A stretch of 30,403 nt of DNA from an uncultured Tissierellia bacterium (lineage in GTDB: Bacteria > Bacillota > Clostridia > Tissierellales > Peptoniphilaceae). The notes beneath the pieces were generated by a model. That model saw only the letters and a list, made by a program, of their open reading frames with translations. It was not told the origin of the DNA and made no database searches. The stretch's first letter is position 1, and every line of letters starts with the position of its first letter. Positions 16,059 to 23,561 of this stretch are shown here, piece by piece. The position numbers and the translations under genes are program-made. Location: NCBI GenBank assembly GCA_937923265.1, contig CALAJY010000005.1, positions 1-30,403 on the forward strand, written 5' to 3'.

Positions 16059-17509
16059 TTTTTTCCCGGCACCAGGTCCTGTTGGCTCAGGAGAATTCGT
16101 TCCTTCACACCCCGGTGGAGGGATTGTTCCAGCGAGGATTCCTTTTTGAGGGTGGATAGGTCATTCCACAGTTGCTCGGGGGTCCGTGTCTCCTCCGTGT
16201 GCAGGAGGCGAGACAGGGTCTGGTGATAAAGCGCGTTGAATCGCTTGGCGTTTTCCGTTCGCTCGGGTTCCAGCAGATTTTTTTTCTGTAAAAGCTGTTC
16301 GATGCCCCCATAGAGAAAGACACCCGAAGCCCTCTTTCCGATCGGAACCACGAAGGGAGCGGTGGCCGCTGCGGAGTCGCAACGAATCGCCAGATCGATG
16401 CCTTCTGTTAATTCCCGCATCTGGGAAAGAAGAAGGAGGGAATCCTTCAAGTCCCCGGTCGCAATGATTGCCGTGAAGGGATCCTCTTTGTGGATTTCCC
16501 GCAGCTTCCGGTAGGAATTGGCGGTCCAGCGCAGGACCCGGAGGTCGAAAATCTTTGAAAAGGCATCATAGTGACTTTGAAAGGCTTCCAGCTCTTCCCC
16601 TCGATTGGTTACCAGGCAGACATGAACCTTGCCCTGCACGTGGACCACGCCGACATTGGCCAGCTCTCGAAGGAAGGCCTTGGTGGTGTCGTTAAAACTG
16701 AGCAGGAGCACGTGGGTGCGATTTTTGTTCCAATCTCGATCAAAGTGGGAAAAGCAGAAATCCCTTTTCATGAGGTCGTAAACCATCAGATCTTCAAAAT
16801 TGAGAAAGCGAACATCGAATTGGTCCATGGAATCGATCTGTTCGGCGGCAATCTCTTTAATGTCATAGTTCTCGTAGCGGTAAAGGACGGGATAGGCATT
16901 CTTTCTTTCGGGAAGAACCTTATTCAGTTTGGTGAGAATACGAAAATTTTCCAGTTCATCCTCCATCAGCACCAGTTCCTTGATGTGGTCTCCCTTTAGG
17001 TGGTGAAAAAGGACGGGTATCTCCTCCTCTCTCCCCATGCGATTCCAACGAATTTGGTCCATTCCCTGTCGGTGCAGGCTGTCCAGCTTCTCTTCCTCCA
17101 TGTCCTCCTGGCTGATGAGATAGCCCCCGCCGTCGGTCGAAAGGGCCTTGAGGGTGTACTCCGCGAAAGCGCCCTGCCCAAAGACGATTGCCAATGGCCT
17201 TTTACGATTCACCAGCAGGGTTTTAAAGCGGTGATAAAAATTTTCAAACAGCGTAAAGAAGCCCAGAAGAGAGCCCATGGGGGCCAGCCAGCGGGCAATC
17301 TCATAAAAGAGGTTGGTGTCCTCAAAAATGGTGAGACTGGGGAAGAACATGAAGAGCTTGATGACCCCATTGACTGTGGCAGAGAGGATCCGCCAGGGGT
17401 CGGATAGGTGTCTTGCGTAGTAGTCAAAGGAACCGAGGAGGCCAAAGAGTCCCCCCAGCACCAGGCACAGGATCATGATTTCATTTTTATAGTTTTTGAG
17501 TCGTTTCAT
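15995..17509 (-). CDS. Membrane protein with tandem Rossmann/TrkA-like domains (frameshifted before its RyR domain)
   Basis: As read, 504 residues. Three N-terminal transmembrane helices (~10-30, 40-60, 68-90) are followed by a Rossmann-like domain (~105-200, degenerate glycine loop FGQGAFA at 110-116) and a second similar domain (~266-365, HVLLLSFNDTTKAFL), resembling the TrkA-N/RCK arrangement of nucleotide-sensing channel regulators. The segment AKRFNALYHQ...LWNDLSTLKKESS (421-459) matches the lead-in to RyR domains. After PGKK at an A6 tract (16059-16064) the frame turns into a Pro/Gly-rich tail ending at 15995, while the RyR-like part continues in another frame. The start codon lies two bases after the stop of the frame-restored TIR gene (15 bases including RBS overlap), so the pair is translationally coupled. 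Probable role: ligand-gated membrane sensor or effector (inference). Confidence 0.78.
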   Translation of the reverse strand: MKRLKNYKNEIMILCLVLGGLFGLLGSFDYYARHLSDPWRILSATVNGVIKLFMFFPSLTIFEDTNLFYEIARWLAPMGSLLGFFTLFENFYHRFKTLLVNRKRPLAIVFGQGAFAEYTLKALSTDGGGYLISQEDMEEEKLDSLHRQGMDQIRWNRMGREEEIPVLFHHLKGDHIKELVLMEDELENFRILTKLNKVLPERKNAYPVLYRYENYDIKEIAAEQIDSMDQFDVRFLNFEDLMVYDLMKRDFCFSHFDRDWNKNRTHVLLLSFNDTTKAFLRELANVGVVHVQGKVHVCLVTNRGEELEAFQSHYDAFSKIFDLRVLRWTANSYRKLREIHKEDPFTAIIATGDLKDSLLLLSQMRELTEGIDLAIRCDSAAATAPFVVPIGKRASGVFLYGGIEQLLQKKNLLEPERTENAKRFNALYHQTLSRLLHTEETRTPEQLWNDLSTLKKESSLEQSLHRGVKERILLSQQDLVPGKKRQGIPAAPAESGPGGDPPTD

Positions 17510-17511
17510 GG

Positions 17512-17815
17512 CTATTTTCCCAATCCTTCTTTTTCTTCTTCGGTCATCTTGCGACCCCGGAGCAGATTCTGGCTCTCCGCCCGGCGATCTTGAAAACTTC
17601 GAAGGGGGAGAATTTCCAGGGCCTCTCTTATAGGCAGTAGAAGTTTGGTCGTGTCAACGGTGAAAAAGAGGCGGCCAGATGGGCGGGAAGAAAACTGATC
17701 TAAGAGAACGCCCGTGGAGGCATCCGTTAAAAGGATGGTTCCATCTGCCAGGGAGGACGCCATCAATTTTCCATCGGCGGACAGGCTATTGCTGACGAAA
17801 TAGTAGGCTTGAGAT
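17512..17815 (-). pseudogene. Displaced C-terminal beta-propeller remnant of the TIR protein
   Basis: In a frame different from the TIR gene, this segment reads SLSADGKLMASSLADGTILL followed by TDASTGVLLDQF, a clear WD40-like blade, and ends with a TEEEKEGLGK tail. It joins the TIR coding frame if one base is added to the five-C tract (plus strand) at 17816-17820. The TTG/ATG codons near 17766 could give an 84-residue product, but no ribosome binding site supports that. Only one blade is present, whereas full-length relatives have a multi-blade propeller (family knowledge), so an internal deletion may also have occurred. Confidence 0.68.
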
Positions 17816-18692
17816 CCCCCTCTCCGGCTTTTTCACTGCCTGCCAGGGCCTCATCTGCAATCAGAATCGCATTCGTTCGTCCACCCTCCTCCAATTTCCG
17901 ATCGGCATTTTCCAGCATCATGAGGCTGTTCTGCTGGCGGGTTTCCTTCTTAGCGGCATTCGCCTGGAAATACATGCTCAGAATGGCGATGGAGAAGAGG
18001 AAGAGACTGAGTCCAATGGCGGAAGAGGCGATGGCTAACCTTCGTAAACGCCGTTCTCGGTCTCGTTGCTTCAAATCTCCAAGACTGAGATCCAGCATTC
18101 CCGCAATAATCCGATAGATCTCCCGTTTTCGCAAAAGGGCAAGAGCCTCTTTCAGATACTTTCGATGGCGGAGGGGGCCTGCTTCCAGCGCCTCATAGGA
18201 AAGGACTTGTCCCCGGTGGGATTGGATAAAGTCGGTGGGGCGGACATCAGCGGCGAGAATCTCCCGCGTGACTTTTTGAGGGTTCCCCTGCGCATCCAAG
18301 CCTGCGGTTTTCAATTCCAAAAGGGCCGGTGGGAAGGATTCGGAGGGTTCTCCCTCCGTGAGGACCGCAATAATCCGTTCATCGCCATGCAGTTTTCGAA
18401 AGAGGGCGATTTCCTTCAGGCACCAGGGGCTCAACTTTGTCCGTTTGGAACAGACCACAATCAGGTAGCGGGATTGCTCCAGTCCCTTCCGAATCGATTC
18501 ACTCAGGTCGCCCGTGGAAAGCTCCACTCGATCTCGAAAGACCCGATGCTTCAACGGCAGCTTGGGAGAAATATTCTTTGGAACCTGAAAGCGCTCCATT
18601 TCTTTTTGTAGGCTTTCTGCAATCGCCTGGTCGGCGGGAAGGTGGCGATAGCTGATAAAGGCATCGTACTTGTACTCCGTTTTTTCCTCCAT
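17763..18692 (-). CDS. TIR-domain membrane protein (C-terminus frameshifted/truncated)
   Basis: As read, 309 residues. The N-terminal TIR domain (~1-150) begins with YDAFISYRH (9-17), contains VFRDRVELSTGDL and LIVVCSKRTKLS, and has WCLKE at 90-94, the WxxxE position that carries the catalytic glutamate in NAD-cleaving TIRs (E94). TEGEPSESFPPALL follows. A charged linker precedes one transmembrane helix (~219-242) and a helical segment (~245-282). The end (GDLKPTISSAIACPPMEN) is unlike any domain and arises where the frame slips at a G5 tract; the true continuation is the propeller remnant downstream. With the frame restored it would be about 393 residues and end two bases before the TrkA/RyR gene. 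The protein may be an NADase or nucleotide-signal generator; this is inferred from the family. Confidence 0.85.
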   Translation of the reverse strand: MEEKTEYKYDAFISYRHLPADQAIAESLQKEMERFQVPKNISPKLPLKHRVFRDRVELSTGDLSESIRKGLEQSRYLIVVCSKRTKLSPWCLKEIALFRKLHGDERIIAVLTEGEPSESFPPALLELKTAGLDAQGNPQKVTREILAADVRPTDFIQSHRGQVLSYEALEAGPLRHRKYLKEALALLRKREIYRIIAGMLDLSLGDLKQRDRERRLRRLAIASSAIGLSLFLFSIAILSMYFQANAAKKETRQQNSLMMLENADRKLEEGGRTNAILIADEALAGSEKAGEGDLKPTISSAIACPPMEN

Positions 18693-18794
18693 GGGTGTAA
18701 CCTGCTTTCTTTTTTATAAAACAACTAAACTATTGTTACTCGAAAAGAATATTTCCTATATAGAATCAATGCATTTCCCTTTTTGGAAATCAAA

Positions 18795-18830
18795 AAGATC
18801 CCCCGCGGGGACTCCTCGCAGGGGGATCTT
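18795..18830 (-). terminator. Terminator of the MATE gene
   Basis: On the minus strand AAGATCCCCC and GGGGGATCTT form a 10-bp stem extended by an inner GCGAGG/CCCCGC-type helix with a bulged base, followed by TTTTTG. It separates the MATE gene from the TIR gene. Confidence 0.88.
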
Positions 18831-18853
18831 CAAAGTGGATTTTGTATGCTCGG

Positions 18854-20242
18854 TTAGACCCGGTTGTAGCGCCAGGTATCTTTATTGTAGTAGTAGAGCG
18901 TTACCAGGTAATCGGCCAATTCCGCGATAAAGGTGCATCCCCAGAAGTAGACCAGGGGCAGGTGCAGGACCCGGACCACCAGGAACATGAAGGGAAGCTG
19001 GATAAACCAGCGCGAGATGAGGGTGGAGATGAGTTGGGGCCGGTTATATCCCGAACCGGAGAAGACCACCTTTTTTCCAAAGTTGAAGGCCATGAGCAAG
19101 ATGGCGGGAACCGTGATCCACAACATGGAGACTCCGCCCCGGATGACCTCCCGGTCCCGGCTGAAGACGGACATCACCTGGGGGGCAAAGAGAAGAATCA
19201 GCGCGCAGATCCCCGCAACGATTCCCGTGTTCATCCAAGAGGAAATCCGTGCAATGTGCTCCGCCTGCTTTACATCATCTTTTCCCAGGGAATTGCCCAC
19301 CAGGGTTGCCCCTGCCGAGTTTAAGCCAAAGATGGGAAGCAGCATGAACCCGTTTAATTTGCCGCTGATGCCTGCCAAGGCAATGGCTGTGGTCCCATAA
19401 ACGGTGACAAACTTGATCATGGTGGCATTGAAGAACTGCCGGACAAAGACCTGAAGCCCCGCGGGAAGGCCCACCATGATGAGTCCCCGGTCGATTTTTT
19501 TATCGAGGCGGAAGAGGCCCCGAAGGGAGATGGTGACCTCTCTTTTCCCCAGTACGAGAATCAGAAAGCCGTAGAGGAAGGAGATGGTAGCGGAAATCAC
19601 CGTGGCCAGGGCGGCTCCAAAGACCCCCAGCCCAAGCCCGGGCAGGCCGATACCCGGGATCTTTTTGAAAATGAAGATTGGATCCAAAAGCAGGTTGAGA
19701 ACCGCGGAGATGATCATTATCTTCATGGGCGTTTTCGTATCCTGTGTGCAGCGGAAGATGGTGTTAACCGAATAGGAGGAAAACATGATTGGGATAAAGA
19801 AAATGCGCAGGTAGCCGTATTCCATGGCGGATTGGATGACCAGGGGGTCTCCCGTGTAGAAATGGAGAAGTGGCTCCAAGAGAAAGTACATGAGCAGGCC
19901 GGAGATCAGGGCTAGGAGAATCTTAAAAGAGATGGTTTGCTCGGCGATCTTTTGTGTTTTTTCGGGAGTCCCTCGTCCGTAGCTTTGGGAGATCATGGCC
20001 ACACTGCCGCCTCCCGCAATCTCGTTCAGAACGGTGAAGAGCATGTAAAGGGTTGAGAAAAGGGTCACCCCCGAGAGGGCCTCTTTTGATATTTGACCAA
20101 CCCAAGCCATATCCACAATGTCATAGAAACTTTGAAGGGCAAAGGAGATAATCGTCGGGTAAGAAAGGTTCCATAATTTTTGGGTGAGCTGGCGGGTTTG
20201 TGGGGCCAGCTTCGGTGTATTTTTAAAAAATGGTTTTGACAT
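18854..20242 (-). CDS. MATE-family efflux transporter
   Basis: This 462-residue protein has about 12 transmembrane helices in two repeated bundles, as in MATE multidrug/Na+(H+) antiporters. Features include LWNLSYPTIISFALQSFYDIVD in helix 1 and the interhelix FGAALATVIS-type segments shared by both halves; sequence style fits the DinF/NorM-like group. I place the start at 20242, where AAAGGAGG lies five bases upstream; a longer in-frame reading to 20326 would add 28 residues but overlaps the upstream regulator's 3' end and has no better site. The gene follows the PRD regulator on the same strand with a 74-base gap, so cotranscription is possible but not shown. Substrate unknown. Confidence 0.93.
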   Translation of the reverse strand: MSKPFFKNTPKLAPQTRQLTQKLWNLSYPTIISFALQSFYDIVDMAWVGQISKEALSGVTLFSTLYMLFTVLNEIAGGGSVAMISQSYGRGTPEKTQKIAEQTISFKILLALISGLLMYFLLEPLLHFYTGDPLVIQSAMEYGYLRIFFIPIMFSSYSVNTIFRCTQDTKTPMKIMIISAVLNLLLDPIFIFKKIPGIGLPGLGLGVFGAALATVISATISFLYGFLILVLGKREVTISLRGLFRLDKKIDRGLIMVGLPAGLQVFVRQFFNATMIKFVTVYGTTAIALAGISGKLNGFMLLPIFGLNSAGATLVGNSLGKDDVKQAEHIARISSWMNTGIVAGICALILLFAPQVMSVFSRDREVIRGGVSMLWITVPAILLMAFNFGKKVVFSGSGYNRPQLISTLISRWFIQLPFMFLVVRVLHLPLVYFWGCTFIAELADYLVTLYYYNKDTWRYNRV

Positions 20243-20316
20243 CTTTCCTCCTTTCAAACAGTCAAGTTCTATCATAGCAGATAAAAGGAAGAAGGCCGAA
20301 GTTTCTGTTGTTCCCC

Positions 20317-22236
20317 TTATTTCCAAAAGGCAACAAACTTGTTCACCATCGCAAGAAAGCTTGGATAGCTGTGGGCATCCTTAAAATAGTTTTCGGGGAG
20401 ACGCTCAAAGAATCGCGTCCAATTGTGAATGGCGGGAAAGAATTTGTCTTTATCCTCTGTTGCGACGGAAAGCAAACAAACGAATGAAACCTTGCTCTGC
20501 CTCGTGTCGGACCACTGAATCGGGTGTTTGAGATTCAGGATTGCCAGGCCGGTCTTTCCGCCGGGATTTTCAAAGGCCCGGAGCAAGCTATACCAGTTGT
20601 AGGAGGTCGGTGCCATGGCCTCCCGGCTTCGCACCGCCAGATCAAAGCCCGGCTGCACGAGGCCGTCTTCTTCCAGGGTGTGGCTGAGCAGATTGATGGC
20701 CTGCGTCTCTGTGAATTCCGCCTCACTGTAGTAGTACCGATTCGGGGTGAGCCAGGCCTGAATATCCCGCTCAATCTGCCGGGAATTGTGAATCTGATCG
20801 GCCTCATACAAGGCACCTTGAATCAGGTTCAGATCGTTTTCATTAAAGTAGGGCGAAATGTGCCTCACCATGCAGGGATAATTTAATAGGAGGGGTTGGG
20901 TGGTGAGAAGGAGACCAGAGAAGTCCGGCTCCAAATCATTTTCCACGGGCAAAACCTTAAAATCTCTGGTATATAGTTGAATGGATTTCAGAAGGTAGCG
21001 GTTTTCCGGCTTGGGAAAGTCCTCGTTTTTTTCATATTCATTGATGAAGCGGACGGGCACGTCATAGCGGCGGTCTCTTCCCCGGATCAGGCTGTGGATA
21101 AAATAGGCAAGGTAGCCTAATTCAAAGCGATTGCAGTCGATCCCCAACCGGGTGACAATGAGGCGGGCGGCCTTTACCCCCATTTCAAAGAGCTCCGGCT
21201 CCGTCGCTCGGGTTCGATCAAAGATGGGCTGAAAGTCCACAAAAATCAGCCGCTGTCGGTCCATAATCGACTGCAAGTGAAGGCTCAGTCTTTCCTCACT
21301 GTGGGGGAGGAAGGTCACCCCATAGTCCCCGATTTTGCGGACCACCTCCTTGCTGATTTCCTTGAGCAAGGAAGGAATCTTGCCGTATTTTTCTTTCACT
21401 TCACTTGGGTTGTGAATATTGTAGGCTGCCAAAATATACAGAAGGGTCTTTTTTTCACTCTCCTCCAAGGGACGGACCAGGAGGTAATCACTTTGGTCCA
21501 GAAGTTGGTTGATAAAGTTCTTCAAAGAGGGGGATTCCAAAGTGGATTGATACCGGGGCATATAATGCTCTTTATCTTTGCTGTGAAGCAAGCTTACCAA
21601 ATACGAAAAGGCGATGCAGGTCACGGAAATATCCGCATAGTAGTCCACTTGTAAGCGATTTTTCTCTAATAGACGGTGAAAATCCGCCTGGAATTGAAGA
21701 AAGGACTGAAAAAATTCCATCATGCCCGAATGAACAATCTCCTGCTCATACAAACTCTTCTGTAAGGTAATCGATAGAAGAGCGGCAATCTGCAGGGTGT
21801 TTCCCTGCAGGACCAGCTTTCGATTCTCAATCAAACAGGATATATGATAGGGAGCTAAATCGAGATTGATTTCTCGGAGATCATTGCGGAGCGTGGATTC
21901 GCTGCAGAAGAAGATATCCTCACACAGGCTGTCCAAGGACAGGCTTTCTGTTCCTCGAATAAGCTGGTAGAGGATATATTTTTTTCTTTGGCTGGGTGTC
22001 AGCGTATCCACCTCATTCATCTTCCCCTGAATTTTTAAGGAAAGAAGCACCTTGCTGTTGAGATAATAGCCCTCCTTGGAGCTGATAATCAGATCATGGA
22101 ATCTTTCACGAACCTCTTTGACCATGGATTTTACGGTTCGCGTCGAACAATTCAGCTGCTCCGCTAATTCCACGGACGTAATCGCCTTTGATGAATTGTA
22201 CAGGGAGAGAATAAGCTTTCGAGTTCGCTGATCCAT
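20317..22236 (-). CDS. PRD-containing transcriptional regulator (BglG/MtlR-type)
   Basis: This 639-residue regulator has an N-terminal HTH (~15-40, VELAEQLNCSTRTVKSMVKEV) and a second HTH-like segment (~100-125, LCEDIFFCSESTLRNDLREI). PRD-like helices follow (~165-390), with conserved histidines H320 (LSLHLQSIMDR) and H381 (YLAYFIHSLIRGR), then an EIIB-like region (~405-490) and an EIIA-like C-terminus (~500-639). The EIIA part keeps the fold-type sequence LAILNLKHPIQW but lacks the phosphoryl-accepting histidine expected just upstream. Such proteins are normally phospho-regulated by the PTS and control sugar operons, yet no PTS gene is in the window. The start follows AGAAAGGAAA. Targets unknown. 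Confidence 0.83.
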   Translation of the reverse strand: MDQRTRKLILSLYNSSKAITSVELAEQLNCSTRTVKSMVKEVRERFHDLIISSKEGYYLNSKVLLSLKIQGKMNEVDTLTPSQRKKYILYQLIRGTESLSLDSLCEDIFFCSESTLRNDLREINLDLAPYHISCLIENRKLVLQGNTLQIAALLSITLQKSLYEQEIVHSGMMEFFQSFLQFQADFHRLLEKNRLQVDYYADISVTCIAFSYLVSLLHSKDKEHYMPRYQSTLESPSLKNFINQLLDQSDYLLVRPLEESEKKTLLYILAAYNIHNPSEVKEKYGKIPSLLKEISKEVVRKIGDYGVTFLPHSEERLSLHLQSIMDRQRLIFVDFQPIFDRTRATEPELFEMGVKAARLIVTRLGIDCNRFELGYLAYFIHSLIRGRDRRYDVPVRFINEYEKNEDFPKPENRYLLKSIQLYTRDFKVLPVENDLEPDFSGLLLTTQPLLLNYPCMVRHISPYFNENDLNLIQGALYEADQIHNSRQIERDIQAWLTPNRYYYSEAEFTETQAINLLSHTLEEDGLVQPGFDLAVRSREAMAPTSYNWYSLLRAFENPGGKTGLAILNLKHPIQWSDTRQSKVSFVCLLSVATEDKDKFFPAIHNWTRFFERLPENYFKDAHSYPSFLAMVNKFVAFWK

Positions 22237-22411
22237 AACGTTTTCCTTTCTGGTATTTTATTAAAAACGTTGATTTGTGCAAAAGGTTAAAAGGTTACAA
22301 AAACACAATCTGTTTAATTTTTTTATTATAACTGTTCGATTTTATTATAACAGAATCGGGAACAGAATCGGGCGAATTCCATGGAAAGGATTCTAATCCA
22401 GCTATCTGATT
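22237..22411. other. Divergent intergenic region with short direct repeats
   Basis: This AT-rich stretch between the PRD regulator and rpmG holds three repeat pairs: AAAAGGTTA twice (22281-22289 and 22289-22297), TTTTATTATAAC twice (22321-22332 and 22340-22351, 19-base period), and AACAGAATCGGG in exact tandem (22349-22372). On the minus strand the second pair yields two TATAAT hexamers that could be -10 elements for the regulator gene. Confidence 0.6.
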
Positions 22412-22440
22412 TTGACAGATTTGAGAAGGTGTGATAAACT
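22412..22440 (+). promoter_or_regulatory. rpmG-secE-nusG promoter
   Basis: A perfect TTGACA (22412-22417), a 17-base spacer, and an extended -10 TGA-TAAACT (hexamer 22435-22440). Confidence 0.7.
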
Positions 22441-22444
22441 TCAG

Positions 22445-22473
22445 GGACATATCGGTTCCGGTATGTTCTTTTT
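22445..22473 (+). terminator. Promoter-proximal hairpin with T-run in the rpmG leader
   Basis: GGACATATCGG and CCGGTATGTTC pair (two G-U pairs) and are followed by five T. It lies at the predicted 5' end of the transcript, so it is either an attenuator or a 5'-stabilising stem. Confidence 0.6.
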
Positions 22474-22521
22474 GAGTGCGCAAAAAGCGGAAGCGATAAA
22501 TTTTGGGAGTAGGAGGAAAAT

Positions 22522-22671
22522 ATGGCTGATAAAGTTAAATTAGCTTGCACCGAGTGCAAGAACAGAAACTACGATACCACCAAAAATAAAAAGACGGTAA
22601 CCGGACGTCTGGAAATCAAGAAGTATTGTCCGGTTTGCAAGAAGCACACGCTTCATCGGGAAACCAAGTAA
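22522..22671 (+). CDS. rpmG: 50S ribosomal protein L33
   Basis: This short 49-residue gene has the zinc-ribbon form of L33: CTEC at 9-12 and CPVC at 36-39, with the family segments KNRNYDTTKNKK and KKYCPVCKKHTLHRETK. The four cysteines mean this is the C+ (zinc-binding) version. The ATG follows TAGGAGGA with standard spacing. It is first in the rpmG-secE-nusG operon, an order conserved in Bacillota; secE starts nine bases after its stop. Confidence 0.96.
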   Translation: MADKVKLACTECKNRNYDTTKNKKTVTGRLEIKKYCPVCKKHTLHRETK

Positions 22672-22680
22672 GGAGCAGGC

Positions 22681-22869
22681 ATGGCTGACAACAAGAAGAT
22701 GAGCTACCTGAAAGGTGTACGCTCCGAGTATAAAAAGGTACAGTGGCCGGATGCAAAGCAGACCTTGCAATATACCGGAATTGTAATCTTGATTACGATT
22801 TTAGTGGCTCTGTTCTGCTGGATTTTGGATATTGCCTTTGGTTGGTTGATCGGTTTATTTATTCGTTAG
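22681..22869 (+). CDS. secE: Preprotein translocase subunit SecE
   Basis: This 62-residue single-span protein is the small SecE form of Gram-positive bacteria, which clamps SecY in the Sec translocon. It shows the conserved amphipathic stretch YLKGVRSEYKKVQWPDAKQT (9-28) followed by one hydrophobic helix (~31-60). The AAGGAGCAGG ribosome binding site overlaps the end of rpmG. nusG begins 26 bases after its stop. Confidence 0.96.
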   Translation: MADNKKMSYLKGVRSEYKKVQWPDAKQTLQYTGIVILITILVALFCWILDIAFGWLIGLFIR

Positions 22870-22895
22870 AGATAGCCGGAAGGGAAGGGAGTACG

Positions 22896-23441
22896 ATGGA
22901 AGAAAATACAGTGGATACCCCTAATGAAGGTCAATGGTACGTTGTCCATACCTATTCGGGCTACGAGAACAAAGTAAAAGATAAGATTCAGATGATGATC
23001 GAGAACAAGCAAGACGAGAACGTGTTTGATGTTCGGGTTCCCATGGAAAAGTACACGGAGATCAAGAACAATGAACGCGTCGTCAAGGAGCGGAAGGTGC
23101 TTCCGGGCTATGTTCTCGTGAAGATGAACGTCACCCCGACCTCCTGGTACCTGATTCGAAACACCCAGGGTGTAACGGGCTTTGTCGGTCCCGGATCGGA
23201 CCCGGTCCCTCTGACAAAACGGGAGATCGCTCAGTTTGGCGTGAGAGAGCAGATGGCGGAAAGAGAACTGGATGTCAATCCGGGAGATACTGTGGAAATT
23301 ATCTATGGTCCCTTTGCGGGCTTTGTCGCACAGGTGGAAGCAGTAAATTCCGAAAAACAGTCCCTTCGTGGCCTCATTAACATGTTTGGACGAGACACCT
23401 CGGTGGAATTGTCCTACGATGACATTGAGATTCAACGGTAA
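22896..23441 (+). CDS. nusG: Transcription termination/antitermination factor NusG
   Basis: The 181-residue product has an NGN domain starting QWYVVHTYSGYENKV (about residues 14-28), the LPGYVLVKM strand, RNTQGVTGFVG, and a C-terminal KOW domain (GDTVEIIYGPFAGFVAQVE). NusG binds RNA polymerase to modulate pausing and couples it to ribosomes or Rho. I use the ATG at 22896, preceded by AAGGGAAGGGAG; in-frame codons further upstream lie inside secE. A spacer with the first L1-like hairpin separates it from rplK. Confidence 0.96.
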   Translation: MEENTVDTPNEGQWYVVHTYSGYENKVKDKIQMMIENKQDENVFDVRVPMEKYTEIKNNERVVKERKVLPGYVLVKMNVTPTSWYLIRNTQGVTGFVGPGSDPVPLTKREIAQFGVREQMAERELDVNPGDTVEIIYGPFAGFVAQVEAVNSEKQSLRGLINMFGRDTSVELSYDDIEIQR

Positions 23442-23502
23442 CACTGCCCATCCGATATCCGGTGAAAAAAATTAAGTAAGATTCATGTTTCTATAGTCGT
23501 TA

Positions 23503-23536
23503 GTGGGAGGGGGAGTCAACGCCCCGCTCTGACCAC
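23503..23536 (+). promoter_or_regulatory. Putative L1-binding mRNA element upstream of rplK
   Basis: GTGGGAGGGG (from 23503) faces CCCCGCTCTGACCAC (to 23536). It forms a stem interrupted by an asymmetric loop, mimicking the L1-site helices of 23S rRNA, where GUGGGAGG faces UACCAC. The flanks CTAT (23491) and ATAG (23538) may extend it. It lies 25 bases before the rplK start, ahead of its AGGAGG. L1 binding here is the classical feedback on the L11 operon (family knowledge). Confidence 0.72.
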
Positions 23537-23561
23537 GATAGCAAATCCTTAGGAGGATACT

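Noticed and set aside
16055..16068. Slippery heptamer A-AAA-AAG in the correct phase within the TrkA/RyR gene, suggesting programmed -1 frameshifting
   Set aside because: A -1 shift leads into a frame without recognisable protein; the RyR-like continuation needs a +1 shift (or one fewer A). A simple indel fits better.
15685..16149. Plus-strand open frame of 154 codons opposite the displaced RyR segment
   Set aside because: The minus-strand reading contains conserved domain motifs, while the plus-strand frame has no ribosome binding site or familiar sequence.
18066..18611. Plus-strand open frame of 181 codons opposite the TIR domain
   Set aside because: It mirrors the strongly recognisable TIR coding sequence on the minus strand and has no motif of its own.
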